Source of the DNA: Cyclospora cayetanensis
Lineage: Eukaryota; Apicomplexa; Conoidasida; Eucoccidiorida; Eimeriidae
Assembly (NCBI RefSeq): GCF_002999335.1
Contig: NW_020312198.1
Coordinates: forward strand, 1 to 45,744
DNA length: 45,744 nt
Reading direction: 5' to 3'
Shown: piece after piece, positions 30,705-43,500 of the stretch
Layout of the letters: the number at the start of each line of letters is the position of its first letter
Position numbering within the stretch: the first letter of the stretch is position 1
Made by a program: the position numbers and the translations under genes
The notes under the pieces: model-generated
What the model was told of the DNA's origin: nothing
What the model saw: the letters and a program-made list of their open reading frames with translations, nothing else
Database searches by the model: none

Positions 30705-31139
30705 CTAAGCCTTCGGTAGGCGCTTGGTGTATGGTGTACAGGAGGAACGGTTAGCACCAAAGACGGCATCCAAGAAGTCGGCCTTATTAAAAGGCGTAAC
30801 TCCCCATGAAGCCCTGAACGCAATACGCCTCGTGTGCTGTACAATGTCGTGGCGAGCCTGTGCAGCCTCGGCTGAAGTGCGCTGTTGAACTGAAATGCAT
30901 GAAGTATTCAAATTCGTAGGGATACCGAGCATTCTTGGTTCCCGTTTTCTCCCGCGCTCGCACTGGGGGGCCCCGGAACGTGGCAGGAGGCCCCTGCAAG
31001 GGTACCGTACAAAACCCCTGCCGTTAACCCGGCTGCTGGCCAGATCCCTAAGCAGCCAGATTTTTAGATCCTCATTCTCTTGAAAACGTAAATAAGGAGA
31101 AGAAGAGGGTGCCACGGCGCGTGTTAGGTCATGAATCAT
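30705..31139 (-). CDS. Small hypothetical protein
   Basis: A 144-codon frame from ATG at 31139 to a stop at 30705, lying head-to-head with bL17m (240 bases apart). Composition is ordinary, not repeat-derived: LKIWLLRDLASSRVNGRGF near the N terminus and a basic amphipathic C-terminal part (HDIVQHTRRIAFRASW, FLDAVFGANRS). No motif is recognised. An intron inside the frame is possible, and other frames are open for part of the length. Confidence 0.35.
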   Translation of the reverse strand: MIHDLTRAVAPSSSPYLRFQENEDLKIWLLRDLASSRVNGRGFVRYPCRGLLPRSGAPQCERGRKREPRMLGIPTNLNTSCISVQQRTSAEAAQARHDIVQHTRRIAFRASWGVTPFNKADFLDAVFGANRSSCTPYTKRLPKA

Positions 31140-31378
31140 GCGCGAAATTAGGCACCCTTGCGGCTAGGGCTTCCCTCCCTCTCCCCGGCCTTTTCGGTGC
31201 GAAATGCTTCGTGTGCCGCGAGAAGATCTTCTACAGCAGCACGCCTCCAACACGCCAATATCTAGAGAAGAGCGCGAGCCGCGGGAAAGAGGCCAGCGAC
31301 CCCCTGCAACAGGGGCAGCTGCAAGAGCACCCATCACCCCACCATCATCGGCAAGAGCACCGCTGACACTGGACTAAG

Positions 31379-32676
31379 ATGGGGTTTACGAGCACCTTTA
31401 AGCTGCTCAATCTTGGCATCAAAAGGAGGACCTGGAGGCGTGTGAAGAAACAGCCTCCGCACCGTTGGGATGCCATCAGGTACAAGCGGGTTCACAGTTC
31501 GGGTTGCTGCATGGTGTAATTAAAAGCTGTACATCCTCTCAGGGCTCAAGCATGAGCCTTCTTTTTCAGTGCAAGGACAGGCGGTTTGTTTGTAAGGGAA
31601 GAAGGGGTTTTTCCTTCGACAAGCTTCTTCGACCCAACCTATTTTTAGCGCGCGTTGTCGCTTGCCTCCTTGTGCTCGTGCTGCCTGCACAGAAACCAGC
31701 TGGATCAGTTGCTGCGATACGGACGCATCGAGACAACGATTGCACGTGCCAAGGAGCTTCAGCCATATGCAGAGGAGCTGATACACCTTGCAAAAAGGGG
31801 CAAGTCCTCCCAAACACCGTAGCGTAAACCCCCCCTAGACGCGCGTAGGGATCGCGCTACACCCAGCTGCCTCTCGGTCAGAAGGCGGTAAATGTGTCAA
31901 AAAGCTGCTGAATGATAGCCTGCATCCGCCAGGGAGATATGAAATCGCGCTGTTCTTGGATCTTTTTCCTACTGGGTTATACACACCCTTTTGCTGCTTT
32001 TTAAGACTCACGCCAAGTGTTGCGAGGTGTATATGTGTATACATATATGTATATATGCGTATACCTATGTACGCATGTGTATTTATGTATGCACAAACGC
32101 ATGCACATGTATGTATATGTATGATATGTTAGGCCCCGAGAAGGCGCTGGCCGTAGAGTCGATTCTGCGGACGCCGGCAGCCCGCAGGCGCTTGTTCGAG
32201 GAACTGCTTGGGACGTACAGACATCGAAATTTCTTCTTCACTCGAGTTGTGAATCAGTTTCGTTTGAGAATGCGAGATGCAGCGCCGATGGCCTACATTG
32301 AATTTGTTGATAGGTGCGGTCCCTCATTCCCCCTGTTTCTCTCTTTTCCGTGATTCAAGCGTTTCCATATCCAGGAAACATCGTGACCTCTCTTCAAGGG
32401 CCAGGCAGGCCTAATTGCATCCTAAAACTGGGTGGTTTCCAGGTTCAACTGCTTCGAAGGGCCTTCTTCTTGGCACGCTATTCGCCTCCTCAGAGGGTTT
32501 GGAAGTGCAGCGCGAGTTTAAACGGACATTTTTTTGATGGTTCGACTTTTCGCAGGCCAGGAGAGCTGCGTCCAGCAAAGCCCGTGGGCCTTGAGCGGCA
32601 GAAATACATTTGGACACAGATGGAGGAGACGCGTAGACAGAGACGTCTGTTGTGGAATGTGAGGACGAGTCGCTAA
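31379..32676 (+). CDS. MRPL17: Mitochondrial ribosomal protein bL17 (bL17m), 4 exons
   Basis: This is the large-subunit ribosomal protein bL17 of an organellar ribosome. Exon 1 (31379-31479) starts at an ATG and ends HRWDAI with the Arg codon split AG|GTACAA. Exon 2 (31693 to about 31820) reads NQLDQLLRYGRIETTIARAKEL, then PYAEELIHLAKRG, the diagnostic bL17 block. Exon 3 (32133-32313) holds RRLFEELLGTYRHRNFFFTRVV and the family's closing signature APMAYIEFVDR, split AG|GTGCGG. Exon 4 (32556-32676) adds a basic 39-residue tail. The exon 1-2 and 3-4 junctions match in phase; the exon 2-3 junction does not with the obvious sites (exon 2 donor candidates are phase 2, the exon 3 acceptor TTAG needs phase 1), so a small exon or an unusual site is missing. 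The lack of a long presequence is normal for bL17m. Mitochondrial rather than apicoplast is inferred. Confidence 0.92.
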
Positions 32677-32920
32677 CACTTTGGACCTTGCTATTCACGA
32701 GCCAACGACCCTCCACATGCACAGCCATCCCCAATATTTCTTTGCACTTGCACAGACGAGGGGGTCAATAAGAGAATGCGCTTGTGGATGTGTCTGAAGC
32801 TGGTAGGCCGGTCTATCCGGTCGAACTCGATGGAATTTTTTCTGTGGTTTTGCGGGCTGCATGCACTCTTGCTTTTGGACCCTGTGTGTCTGTCTGTTTA
32901 TGCGGCTCCCTTTGCTGCAG

Positions 32921-33124
32921 CATGCACTCAAAATGGGCCTTACGGACGCATCAGGACGCCTTTTGATCCCCCAGATCTTCTATGGGGGGCCCACCACCGA
33001 AGAGGCGCCTAAGGCAGAGGCGCCTCGAGCCAGGGCAATGGATGAATCCTTCTTTGTGGATCTTCCTCCCCCTAACCTTAGGGAGCGGAGAGCTAAGGCC
33101 ATCTCTAGACGCTTCTATCCCTAG
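32921..33124 (+). CDS. Possible terminal exon of unknown protein
   Basis: After a clear acceptor (CCCTTTGCTGCAG) a 67-codon frame reads HALKMGLTDASGRLLIPQIFYGG, then a Pro/Glu/Ala stretch and a basic end, ERRAKAISRRFYP, then a stop. A preceding segment on + around 32772-32845 (NALVDVSEAGRPVYPVEL...) may be its upstream exon. It lies 245 bases after the bL17m stop on the same strand. I do not recognise the family. Confidence 0.35.
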   Translation, partial: HALKMGLTDASGRLLIPQIFYGGPTTEEAPKAEAPRARAMDESFFVDLPPPNLRERRAKAISRRFYP

Positions 33125-33767
33125 TTGCTGCGGCTAATAATGGGTCGTGCCTGCACCTGCCAAATAACCGCGGCCGTGGCTAGCTGTAAAGGACTCGCGC
33201 TAGCGGATCCTGCACAAGCAACTGCAGTGTCTCCAGGTTTCGCTGCTGTTGTTGCTTGGAGAGACGTGACTATGGCTGACACACTCCGCCAATAACGCAA
33301 TTAAAAGGCATGCAGCGCATCCTTTGCTGTGCGAGACATGCGTTGATGCACTGCGCAAGCACAGTAGTGACCCCGGTGCCACGGCGGCCTGATACTCTCA
33401 TGAATCTTTCTCTTCTATGTTGCCCGTCCTTAATTACACTCAATGGCCATTAAACCCATAAAGAAAAGTGTTCACTGCGTTAGACTCTAGCGGTATAGTG
33501 GGTGAGTCGAAAAGGAGAATACACTATGTGGCACATTGGGGTGTATGTGCCATACTGTACACCGAGAACCTGCATGCCCCCACCCCGACGTCAAGGGCGT
33601 CATGATCGCACAAAGGCTCCTGCCACTTCCGCCATCTAACTGGTAGACTTCCATATGCGTCTCCAACTCCTAAAGAGGCACACACCGAAGCATCCAATAA
33701 TAAATGACGATGACAAATTTTCTGGCTCCACAGCAATTTGCATCATTTCAACAGTCCAAACGCAAAC

Positions 33768-33821
<54 letters not shown>
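33768..33821. repeat. (TA)n microsatellite
   Basis: An uninterrupted TA dinucleotide run of about 54 bases, followed by GCATACATG. Confidence 0.97.
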
Positions 33822-33824
<3 letters not shown>

Positions 33825-33931
33825 TACATGCCCGCCACCCACACTGCGAACGAACAGTCACATCAACAAATTTCCATATCTTTGTGTTGCCTGCAGTTCA
33901 CGCCAGCGACCCCTAATATGCCTTTCCACTG

Positions 33932-33945
33932 CTGTGTATGTGTGT

Positions 33946-33981
<36 letters not shown>

Positions 33982-34002
33982 GTGTGTGCGTGTGTGTGTA
34001 TG
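33932..34002. repeat. (GT)n microsatellite
   Basis: A GT dinucleotide run of about 70 bases with scattered A and C substitutions (GTATGTGTGT, GCGTGTGT). Confidence 0.95.
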
Positions 34003-34166
34003 CAGTGCCTCCCATTCCTCCCTTCCTTCGTGTTCTGTTGTTTCCACACCTGCAAACATGGACCTATCTCTCTACGTATCTTATTGCTATACGACTTCAT
34101 ATAAATATGTGTACACTGCTTGCCGCCCTGTCTAGCGGTGTTGCTTTTTCTGGCTTTGTATCCCAC

Positions 34167-34448
34167 ATGCTTTCTTCCGTGCGGTTCAGTCCAGCGGCGA
34201 GAGCCCTCCTGAATCGTTCTCTGCTGGTGTCATCTAGGAGCAGCAGCTTGAGGGTAGGAGCGGCGGACTTTTTTGGAGCTTGCTCTCCCTTGGACGCCTT
34301 TGGAATTCGCCAAGTCAGCTCGACCCAGCACGCCTCCCCCCCGCCGAATTCGATCTACAGGCAGCCGCCCCCCGCAAAGCATGAAATAGCCCGCGTATCG
34401 CATACAGCGGCAGGCGTCACTAGAGGCGGCATCAAGAAAACTTCTTGA
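34167..34448 (+). CDS. Small protein with mitochondrial-type presequence
   Basis: A 93-residue frame from an ATG at 34167. The N terminus, MLSSVRFSPAARALLNRSLL, then VSSRSSSLRVG, is rich in Arg, Ser, Leu and Ala and free of acidic residues, the classic form of a mitochondrial targeting sequence. The mature part is short, Pro/Gln/His-rich and basic (REMOVED acidic residues are few), ending GGIKKTS. No domain is recognised; small apicomplexan-specific respiratory-complex subunits can look like this. It could also be the first exon of a longer gene. It converges with the large gene whose stop is at 34506. Confidence 0.5.
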   Translation: MLSSVRFSPAARALLNRSLLVSSRSSSLRVGAADFFGACSPLDAFGIRQVSSTQHASPPPNSIYRQPPPAKHEIARVSHTAAGVTRGGIKKTS

Positions 34449-34505
34449 GGGTCCCCCTAGGGTGATGTAAAGCAAGCGAGCCGTCCCCAGCTAGCCACAG
34501 ATCGC

Positions 34506-37500
34506 TCAGAGAGCCTCACAGCATATGTGCATAGCTGAGCGAAGAACCCTTGACAAATTAGCCCCAAAAGAAAGGAAGGCGACAAGCCTGCTGTAGTACA
34601 GTGAGTTTCGGGTATATGCCAGGTCCTGGGGGTGGCCTACTCACTGCTGCTGCCTACACGTCCGTCAGGCTACCTCTGTCACCAAGCTGCAGCAGAGTTG
34701 CATACCTGTCTAATGCCATCTAGCTTGTATTTAATGCCTGGAGTGAGAAGATGCTCTTTCGCCGCATCGAGCCGGCGCTGAGTGCGTCCAGCCTCCGTAC
34801 CGAAGATCTGCCGGAGCCACGCAGGGCCTCCCTGGAGGACCCCCGTGTGTAGGGGAAACACAGACAGCACCCTGACAAAAGCACAAAGCTGTAAACAGTT
34901 GCCTAGCGCGTGATCGACGCGTCAGAAATGACCGCATACATATATATATATATATATAGGAAACAGGCACACGACAGTGAGCATGCGCATACCAACGCAA
35001 CGGGCAGGGAAGACAACTGCATAGCAAGAGGAAGACATAGCATATTTGCCTCAGGAAAGTGGTGCACGAAAAGACAGGAAAAGGCGCGCAGGGTTAACGA
35101 AGGATATGAGAGAACCCACAATACTGATCCTCGCACTCAGCAAGCCTTGAGCAAAAAAGCGTGAAAAAGCCTCAGCAGCAACACACGCACGGACAGACGC
35201 ACTGACAGACACGCCATCGCCCTCTCGGTGCACTCCACAAAGTCCAAGTCTCACCTGTTCAATCGCTTCTTCCCTTTCTCTCTGGGCGTCGACTGACTCC
35301 AGACGCTGGATATCCGGATCTATCCAGCCCAAGAAGTTCCCTAGGCCTCCTCGGGGCCCCTGCCACTCCATCGCATCCGCCTCCAAGTCCAAGCACAGCA
35401 GCTGGACACCCCACTTCTCCTCTTTGGCGCACACACATAGACACGCATGCGTGCAAATCTACGCCTAGATGCATGCATGGGAGGGATCGTTATGCAGCAG
35501 CAGGCCCTCCAAACCACACACGAGGCCAAAATAGCAGCAGCTACCGCTAGGTGTGCACGGCAGCAGCCAGGGCTTGCGGAAGACACCGCCAGCAGCAACT
35601 GCAGAAAGAAACGGCAGGTGTGATGCTGTGATTGCACGAGCCACAGGGCTGTAACAGCCGCGCGGCGGACGCCACAACAGCGTGCAAACAAAGATGCTGC
35701 AGAGAGAAAAAAAGGCCAGGAACGCAGCGGCCAGCCAGAAAAAATGACTGACCTGTGCTGGTGGGGTCGAAGGCAAACCAGTACTTCCAGTCGATAAAAA
35801 ATTCATGCAGATCTGAAAGGCATGCCACAAGCCTTGGCCTCCGGGCTAAACAGGTTTCTCCCGCTGCGGATGGAATGCTCCTCAGAGGTCCCTGTGCTAC
35901 AGGGAGAACCCCGTCGGAGCGGAGAGTCAAGAGAGAGACACATGCGGATGCACAGTAAACACCTATCTGGAGAGCGAAAAGCTTACACATGCCAGTCAAA
36001 ACGTACAAGCCCAGCCGATCCACTGGGGCGGAGTTGCTTGATGTCTAAGGAAGAAGCAGGCAAAAAGAGAAAGAGTAATGCGGCGATGGCGGCGGGTGCA
36101 AAGGACCACTGCACACGCGATTTCCACGGCAAGCAATTATAATAAGTGCACGCAGAGAGGAAAAGTAGAGGTGCAAGGGCGATAGGGAAGTGTGTGGGAG
36201 CCAAGGCCCACTGTGCGACTGATGGCAAGAACGGGATTGCAGACTACGTGGAGCTTGAGGTGCTGCATGAGGCACTCGGCAGACACCACGTCACGCAGCA
36301 CATCCACCCTTTCGTCTTCGAATTGTCCTGAAGTCCAAGCCACGGAGCACATGGACTTCGTCATAGCCTCTCAAAAGAGGCCTGTAATGCCTTTTGTACA
36401 AACTCGAATCAATTATTCCAAAAATACCTGAGCAAGCTCTCAGGCAGCTTATTAAATCGTCCGCCTGATGCAGCACTTCCGTAATGAGGCAGTCGAAGAG
36501 CTCCTGCCCAACCTCTTCGTCCGAATCCTGCACCACAAACCAAATACATGCAGGAAACTTTAAAAGCCCATAATATACTTGCTCTCATTAGGAGGGGCCT
36601 CCAGCCCTTTCTCAGCATCCAGTGAGGGGGGTCAACTGCCATTACAGACGACGACGGCAAAGGGAGAGGATCCCACAAAAGGCGGATACGCGCATTTACA
36701 GTGGACAAAAACTCGCAAGAAAATCATTTAAAGAATTTCAAACACACACACACACACACATGCCCCAAGACATACCTTATGGATCCACCCAACCGCCAAC
36801 CACTCGTCGCTAGGGAACCCCTTCACAATGCGCGTCATTCTGCTGTATTCGCGCATCACGATGATCCGAATACCACTTCCACGTCGATATGCATATTCCA
36901 CTTCGGGTTGTAACGGCTCACGCCTGTGCGTTTTGAACCCCGAATCGCACAAGAGCTAAAGAATATCGCAGAGCTTTCAGCACTCCTGCCAAAACTCATT
37001 TGGAGCCGGTGTATCTACAAAGCAACGAACCATACATCCCAAATCCCCCTTCCCCCCCTCCACCCCCTCCCCAACAATCGAAGAGCGACTCACAAGCCGC
37101 GAGGCCTTTCGATAATGTAAAAACGGCAGTTTGTAGCGACTGCCATCTGTCGGACCGGCTCCTCTGCAGCACAAGAACATGCGCCAGAGACGAAACCATA
37201 GTATCTGCGACTCTATGTAGCACGACGCGCGCACTGGCTGGAGAGGTGGGGGGAATGCAAGGAAGGGCCAAAGTTCTTGGTCAGCGAATCCTCGTCTTTT
37301 ACCGTCTTGGTGCTCCAGGGCATTCCACCAGAGTACCGGGGCAAGCTGCAGAATGCGCTCTGCGGTTCGAGAGTGTGAGGAGAGTAGCAGTTCCTTAAAT
37401 CGCAGACCACACCGCCGTACATAACCAGCGCTCAACCCTTGGAGCTACACATGAAGGCCCTCCATGCAAAAGATACAGCTAAACACGAGCCTCACTAGGG

Positions 37501-40500
37501 TCCGTTTGAAGTAGTGAATGTTCGTCAAGTCCATCAGCTCGTACATCACGGAGGGGCGAATTGGGTAGTGCAGGAACACGCGGGCCTGCACACCGTAGTG
37601 AACAAGTTTGAAAAAGGTGTCGAAACAAGCTGCTACAGGACGAAGGCGTCGGTATGTAGCAAGCGCGTGCCGAAAAAAAAGGACCCCTCCTCAAAGAGTT
37701 CCCTAAATGCCCCATTTAGCCGTCATGAAATCCTCTTTTGGAGCTCCTTTTGGCCCTACAAACAACCTTAACGATCAAGGCATTGTGTTGATTTCACATA
37801 ATGCAGTGCCTCGATAGCGTCATAGCTGAGGCCTTGAGGACAATGCTGCATCAAGGCCGAAATAATCGATATGCAGTCGACGCGCATCCCTGCACATTAA
37901 ACATATTCGCCGGGGAATTCCCCAAAAACTGCGTGACAGAAGGAGTAGCGAAATAGGGCCATCCAACAAACAGCCTTAGAGAGGGCCTCCCTGAAGCGCC
38001 TCTCCATAGAAATCCAAACGCAAGAACCTCCACAGCACCCACGCCTCTTCCCCTTCCCCAAGCCAAAAAGGCCAAATAGATAGCTGGAAAATGCTTACTT
38101 TCGCGTTGAAGACCGAGTCTGGCCATCAAATGCGAAACGTAAGTGCCACTGCAGAGAGCCAAAGCACGGATGACCAGCAGCTCCAAGGCTTCTAGGGAGA
38201 GAAGTGGCATTTAAAACCAACAGCGCATTCAGTAGGGTGCGTCTCAGAAGGAGGACCTGCCCTGTTGCCTGCCATCCTGACTGCCTCAAAGCCAATTCCT
38301 TTACAGGCCCCTGTGTGCACTTCGACTTCCAACTACCTCTTGCTTCTCTTCTGTTTTACCATTTACCTGCCTTGGGTTCCCCCCAAACGATTACCCCACT
38401 GCCCTGTATTACTCCGCGCTTCCCCAGCCGCGATTCCTAGCCCCTAGGTAGAATAACATGTACGCATGTGTATGTCGGTGTATATGCTGGCAGCCTCCAA
38501 TACTTCTACTTTGAAAGCCCGCCGCATGCATTCATGCACGGGCATCTCCGGGGCCAGCATGCTCGCCACGCAAAGAACGTACTGAGAGCTGCCAGCGTCA
38601 ATCGCCAGATCCATGATAAGCATCGATACGAAGAGCTGGATTGTAGTTACGGGAAAGAGCCTTTCGTATGTCTTCTCTACAGCCCAATCCTGAAACACAT
38701 GCAACACGACCACCGCAATCAACTCTGCTAGACTACATTTACACGTGCATATATATATATATATGTATAATCGCCATCGACTCTATAATGTCTCTAACCA
38801 TACATTCGCAAACAATGGCCGCACAACGCTCAAAAGCGGAGTTCTGCACCTCAAAATTTGTAAAAGAACCAAGGCCTATGAAAACATATATATATATACA
38901 TATATGCATTCTGGAAACAGCCTACACTGGTAGCAATTTCCATCTACGGAGGCGCCCTAGCCCCAACACCCGACCCCACCTGCACATCCCTCTCCTCAGA
39001 AAACTTGATGTACGGAATTTGGCGAGCAAGAGTTGCGTACAGTCCAGCGAGCTCCATGCAGAGGATCTACAAACGCACAAAAGCGAGTTAAGAAGACGTC
39101 GAAATCGAAAGGACAACTAAAAGGCTGCCAGGGAAGGGGGAGCGAACGCGGCGCGTAAAGCAAAACGGGGTGCATACACGGATACCAAAGCGCCTGTATG
39201 AGAGAGTGCGTGCAGAGCAACACAAACGGGCTGAATCCCGTAAAAGACCCCCGTATAGCATGGACAATGCAGTTAACCCATCCAAAATGGGAGCGACACA
39301 CCCCATTCCGTTCCCTCCGGCACTCCACCACATGCAGGCGCTGTTAACAAGGATCGGCTAACAAGGGTCGGCTAACAAGGATCGACGAGAGGTTGCAACT
39401 ACGCATGCTCATGCAGATCTACGTCTTCACGAGCCACTGGCGCAGCAATGCTAAATACCTGCTCCTTAAGATCCAGCGGTCTTGTTGATGCTTGCCTGAC
39501 GAGGTGGCGTAGGGGCACCATCATCTGCCGAGTGCATCTGCGCACAAGAACCTTGTGGGACAAGCGTAACCCAATAAGAGGCCCTTATGTATCGGCGCTC
39601 ACTTGCGTGCCCGACGCGAATAACTTCCCACGCCTCAATACCCCCTCTTCGACTCCGAGGTTCGCGGCTATGAAGATTTAGGAGGGTATCGCCAGGGGTT
39701 AGACAGGGTTCTGGAGTATGATGCAGGGTCTGTCATCCTCATTTACTCTCCGACAATATCGTAGTTCAGAATAAGATCCATGGACTCCGCCTGAGTTACG
39801 AACAACGCGATACACGCACACCGAGGGTCAGGCCTCATCCCGATGCATCCGCGCGCGCAAGGGCACTTCACACACAACTCCCATCCAACGCCGCGGACTT
39901 GCGGGGTTCAAATCGTACCGGTTGGTGGGGCTCAATCTGGAGGACGCGCTGCATAAGTCTGCAGAATTTTGCGCCAACATTTGCTGCAGCAAAGGGCACA
40001 GCTTCGACCTGTGTACATACAGCGAAAAAGCAGCAGAAGCAGCAAGGAGCTCGGCAGCTCCTTTATTGGGCCCTATCTAAGAGTACCGTAGTGTGCGGCA
40101 CTCAGGAGCGGATGCAGCAGTTCTTCTCCCTCTCGTTGCAAGCGCAGACCCCTGGCCTCTCGCTTGCGTGCATCGGATTTGCAGGGAGGTGCCCTTGGAA
40201 GGACACGAGGCCTCCAGGTCCTCTGCAATTAGAAGCGAGTGACGCCGCAGCAGACGCGTTGGCGGGGCGGCAAGAAGACGTATTCGGATCAAGTTGCACA
40301 AGGCGGAGAAGGCAAAAGTCTAGGCCTCAAAGATAAAGAGTTCGTCCCATTACCCACCAACGAAGTTAGAGTGCGAAGAAAGATGATGCGTCGGCATACG
40401 CGCAAAGTATCACTTCTCGCAACAGCAATGACCGGATATGCGATTGCCGCATATAGCAGCCTGTGACAGGGACACACAAAAAGGCATGCGAATCGAATAA

Positions 40501-43500
40501 TAGCTCCTAGTGTTTACTCAAGCACGGCGTCCCAACATCATTGGTACATGATGAGAGTCTTCCTGCGCCTTCTAAGCAGTTTCTCGTTGTTTGAAACCAC
40601 ATTGTAGTAGTGGATAGCTATGCCTCTTGCGTGGGAGCGCACACGCGGCCCGCCACACGTATAATGGCATTTGCTCGCCGCAGCAATAATCCCCTGTTCT
40701 CATTCCCCGCCTGCTAAGCCCACGCTAGTAAGGCTACCAGGCGCTTCTACAGCCCTGTTGTCTTTTATACACACACAGCTCCACTGCAAAGACAATGCCG
40801 CCTCTGCACGAGACTGGAGGGAGCCTCTGCAATACGTACAGGGGTTGGAGCTAGCCGTTCCCCGCTCCTTACCTGAGGGTGGCAGCGATGATGTAGGCCG
40901 GCTGCAGCTCAGCAGCATGGAAGTTTAACCACAGCTGAGTAAAGCCACACAAACACAAACAGATGAGAAAATGAAAAAGCACTCCATAAAAGAGCGGTGA
41001 ACGTCCGAACTCCTTTCGGTACAGACAAAGTGCGACAATAAAAAGGCATGCCAACAGCCGCGGCAGCAAGCACCTCGGTTGCGTGCACGAGATGTACATA
41101 ACGGTTTTTTCGTGGACAAATTATCTATAAACGCTTCTCGTTCCGTCTGTGCGCCACCCCCTATGTATAGCGTCTGCTGGAGGCAAAAGGCAATGCAAGC
41201 AACGTGCGTGCCATCAGATGCTCTACAAGTGTCTTTCTACCTCTGCCTCTGACGCCCACTTACCCCTTGGCTGCCGTACAGATCCACGGTGTTATTCAGA
41301 TACATTGCCGCAAGTTCCTCGTCTTCGAAACAGCACCCCACAGTCCGCAAACGCAGCTGCATGCACGCAATAGCAACGAAATACAATCCCCACCAAGCGG
41401 CCACAACTTCTTAAGGCACACTGGACGTGTCCGTGTGAAGCCATACCGAGCTCGAAGTCTGTTTCCATCAGTTTTTCTAAAAGTCCTTGCCGGCCCTGCG
41501 GACACGTTCCGGGACCGAACGCATGCACAGATGCACATGCAACCAAAAGGCTGCACGTCTATTCCGAGCGCACACGCTTCCATGCGCATGCAAGGGCAGC
41601 TACAATAAAAGCTACGCAGCCTGCAGCCCCTTGCTGCTGTCAGGAGAGCTGTGCCTGCAGAGGCTGCGCCTCCGGTAAGCAGGGGAAGACGGCAAGCGGC
41701 AGTGCGCTGCTGGGAAGCACCGAGGGCACGTTGCTTTCAGTTCCGTAAAGATCGGCATAGGCTGGATCCTCTTCGAGGTCAGCAGTAGGGGACTTGGACT
41801 GCTTGGAGGACGGTTTCTTGGCTGCAGAACATACAGGAAAATTCGTTTTGACTGCAACGTCCAGGTTGGCGCAACTCGAAATGCCCCTCACCAGAACCTA
41901 AACCGTAAGCCCCAACTTGAAAATGTACAGCTTACCTGGGGCGCTTTCCTGCTGGGCTTTGTTTCGGTTTTTCAACTTTTCCCTCCAGCTCTTTGGCTTT
42001 GCCTGAGTAATAGACTTCACCAGCTCGCTCCTCTTCTGTGGTTGGTGCAGCACTGCAAGTTCTTCCACATCCGCCTCCTCAGCGGCCTCTTCTTCTGCCT
42101 GTGGAAAAGCGTTTCAGGAGACACCGAGTCAGGCAGGCAGGCAGCCTTCTGCACGCCGTCGACGGCCTCCATGCAGATGCACCCTCCAGCACAGCCTCAG
42201 CAGCGATGCAGAGGCGAAAGAAAAGCCTCAGCGAGGCCAGACGGGGGAACACCAAGGAGAAAAAGCAACACTTCATCCCCCCCACGTCCAAATAAGGTCC
42301 CTCCCGAAAACGCTAGAGAAAGCCCCCTCCCCTACTTGCCTTGGCGATTTCGGCCTCTGCATCCTCAATATCCGCTTTTAGTCGCCCTGCCCAATACTCC
42401 GCGTTTTCCTTAAGAGCCCTCTGTCTCCTTTAACCACACACCGGAAAAAACCCGCACATGCCAACCAACCGGCCTAGTGTTTCGGGGCCTCACGCCCGTG
42501 CATAGCCGCGCACGCACCCCGCTTTCTGCTGGGAGCTAGCCATATCCTTGCTAAAGCATAGCTTCCATTGCCAGAGCGTTGCATTGCTCTCCCCGAGTAA
42601 AAACACAGCAGCGGACGCGAACAGCCGCAACGCTGCGCAACGCGAGCGCCACTGCGTCGGTCAGCAATGGACAGTGCAAGAAAAAGATCAAGAAAAAACT
42701 CACGAGTGCCTTTGCGTCGTGCTGCGGCTGCAAAGGGGAGCGAGCAGCAGCGACAAACGTTCCGCTATGCACAAGCGGACAAAATCCTGTACGCAACACC
42801 GCCCGGCCATATGTTCCTCCATTAACGCCTTAATTATGAAAGAATAGCCGCTGCCTTAAGGTGTCCCACGGCAGATCTACAGCGTGACAAGGCCTGGCAA
42901 CTGGCAGTACTGCAGTGAAAGCGGGAGGCTCGGGTTATGCGATGGCGGACTGTAGCATTAAGAGGCTGATGATGCCCCTCTGCTGCCGCTATCCCGTGAG
43001 AATTCGGCTTTAGGGGAAAGCGCTAAGTAGCAAACAGGACGGTGCAGGTAATAGCGTCACGGGGGGTTGGCTGCTTCGAAGAAAAGGACAGCAGCAAGAG
43101 CAACCGGGCAACAAAGCAACATGGCCTTACTGTCTGCTGAGGGGCCCTCTCGGACTCTTCGCGCTCATCAAGGTCCAGCATGCGGCGGCTGGCTTCTGCA
43201 TCATCCCACATCTCCGACTCGCGGGTGCACAGCGCCTGTGGTAAGAGGTGGACAGCAGCTCTCTAATTCTCTCTCCGTGATTCCGTTTAAGCGCCTCGTC
43301 ACCACGTTCATTAGGGGGCAAAACAGGGTTTTCCCAAGTGCACTTCTACTCTCCATCTCAACGCACAGCCCTGCCTCAGGAATACGCCTAGAGTTTGGCC
43401 CCAGTATTATGAAAGAGCTGCGCTCCTGTGCATGCAATGCACATGGATGCGCGTGTGCGTACATAAGCCCCCTGCACTGCGGCGACTCTCTGTTCTCAGA

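Larger units (their letters stand above)
33125..34166. other. Intergenic region with two microsatellites
   Basis: About 1 kb without a supported gene. It contains the (TA)n tract at 33768 and the (GT)n tract at 33932; the short frames through them are repeat translations. Confidence 0.5.

Noticed and set aside
39870..39935. GGTTCAAATC string resembling a tRNA T-loop
   Set aside because: The flanking bases do not form a T stem or acceptor stem, and the site lies at an exon end of the large gene.
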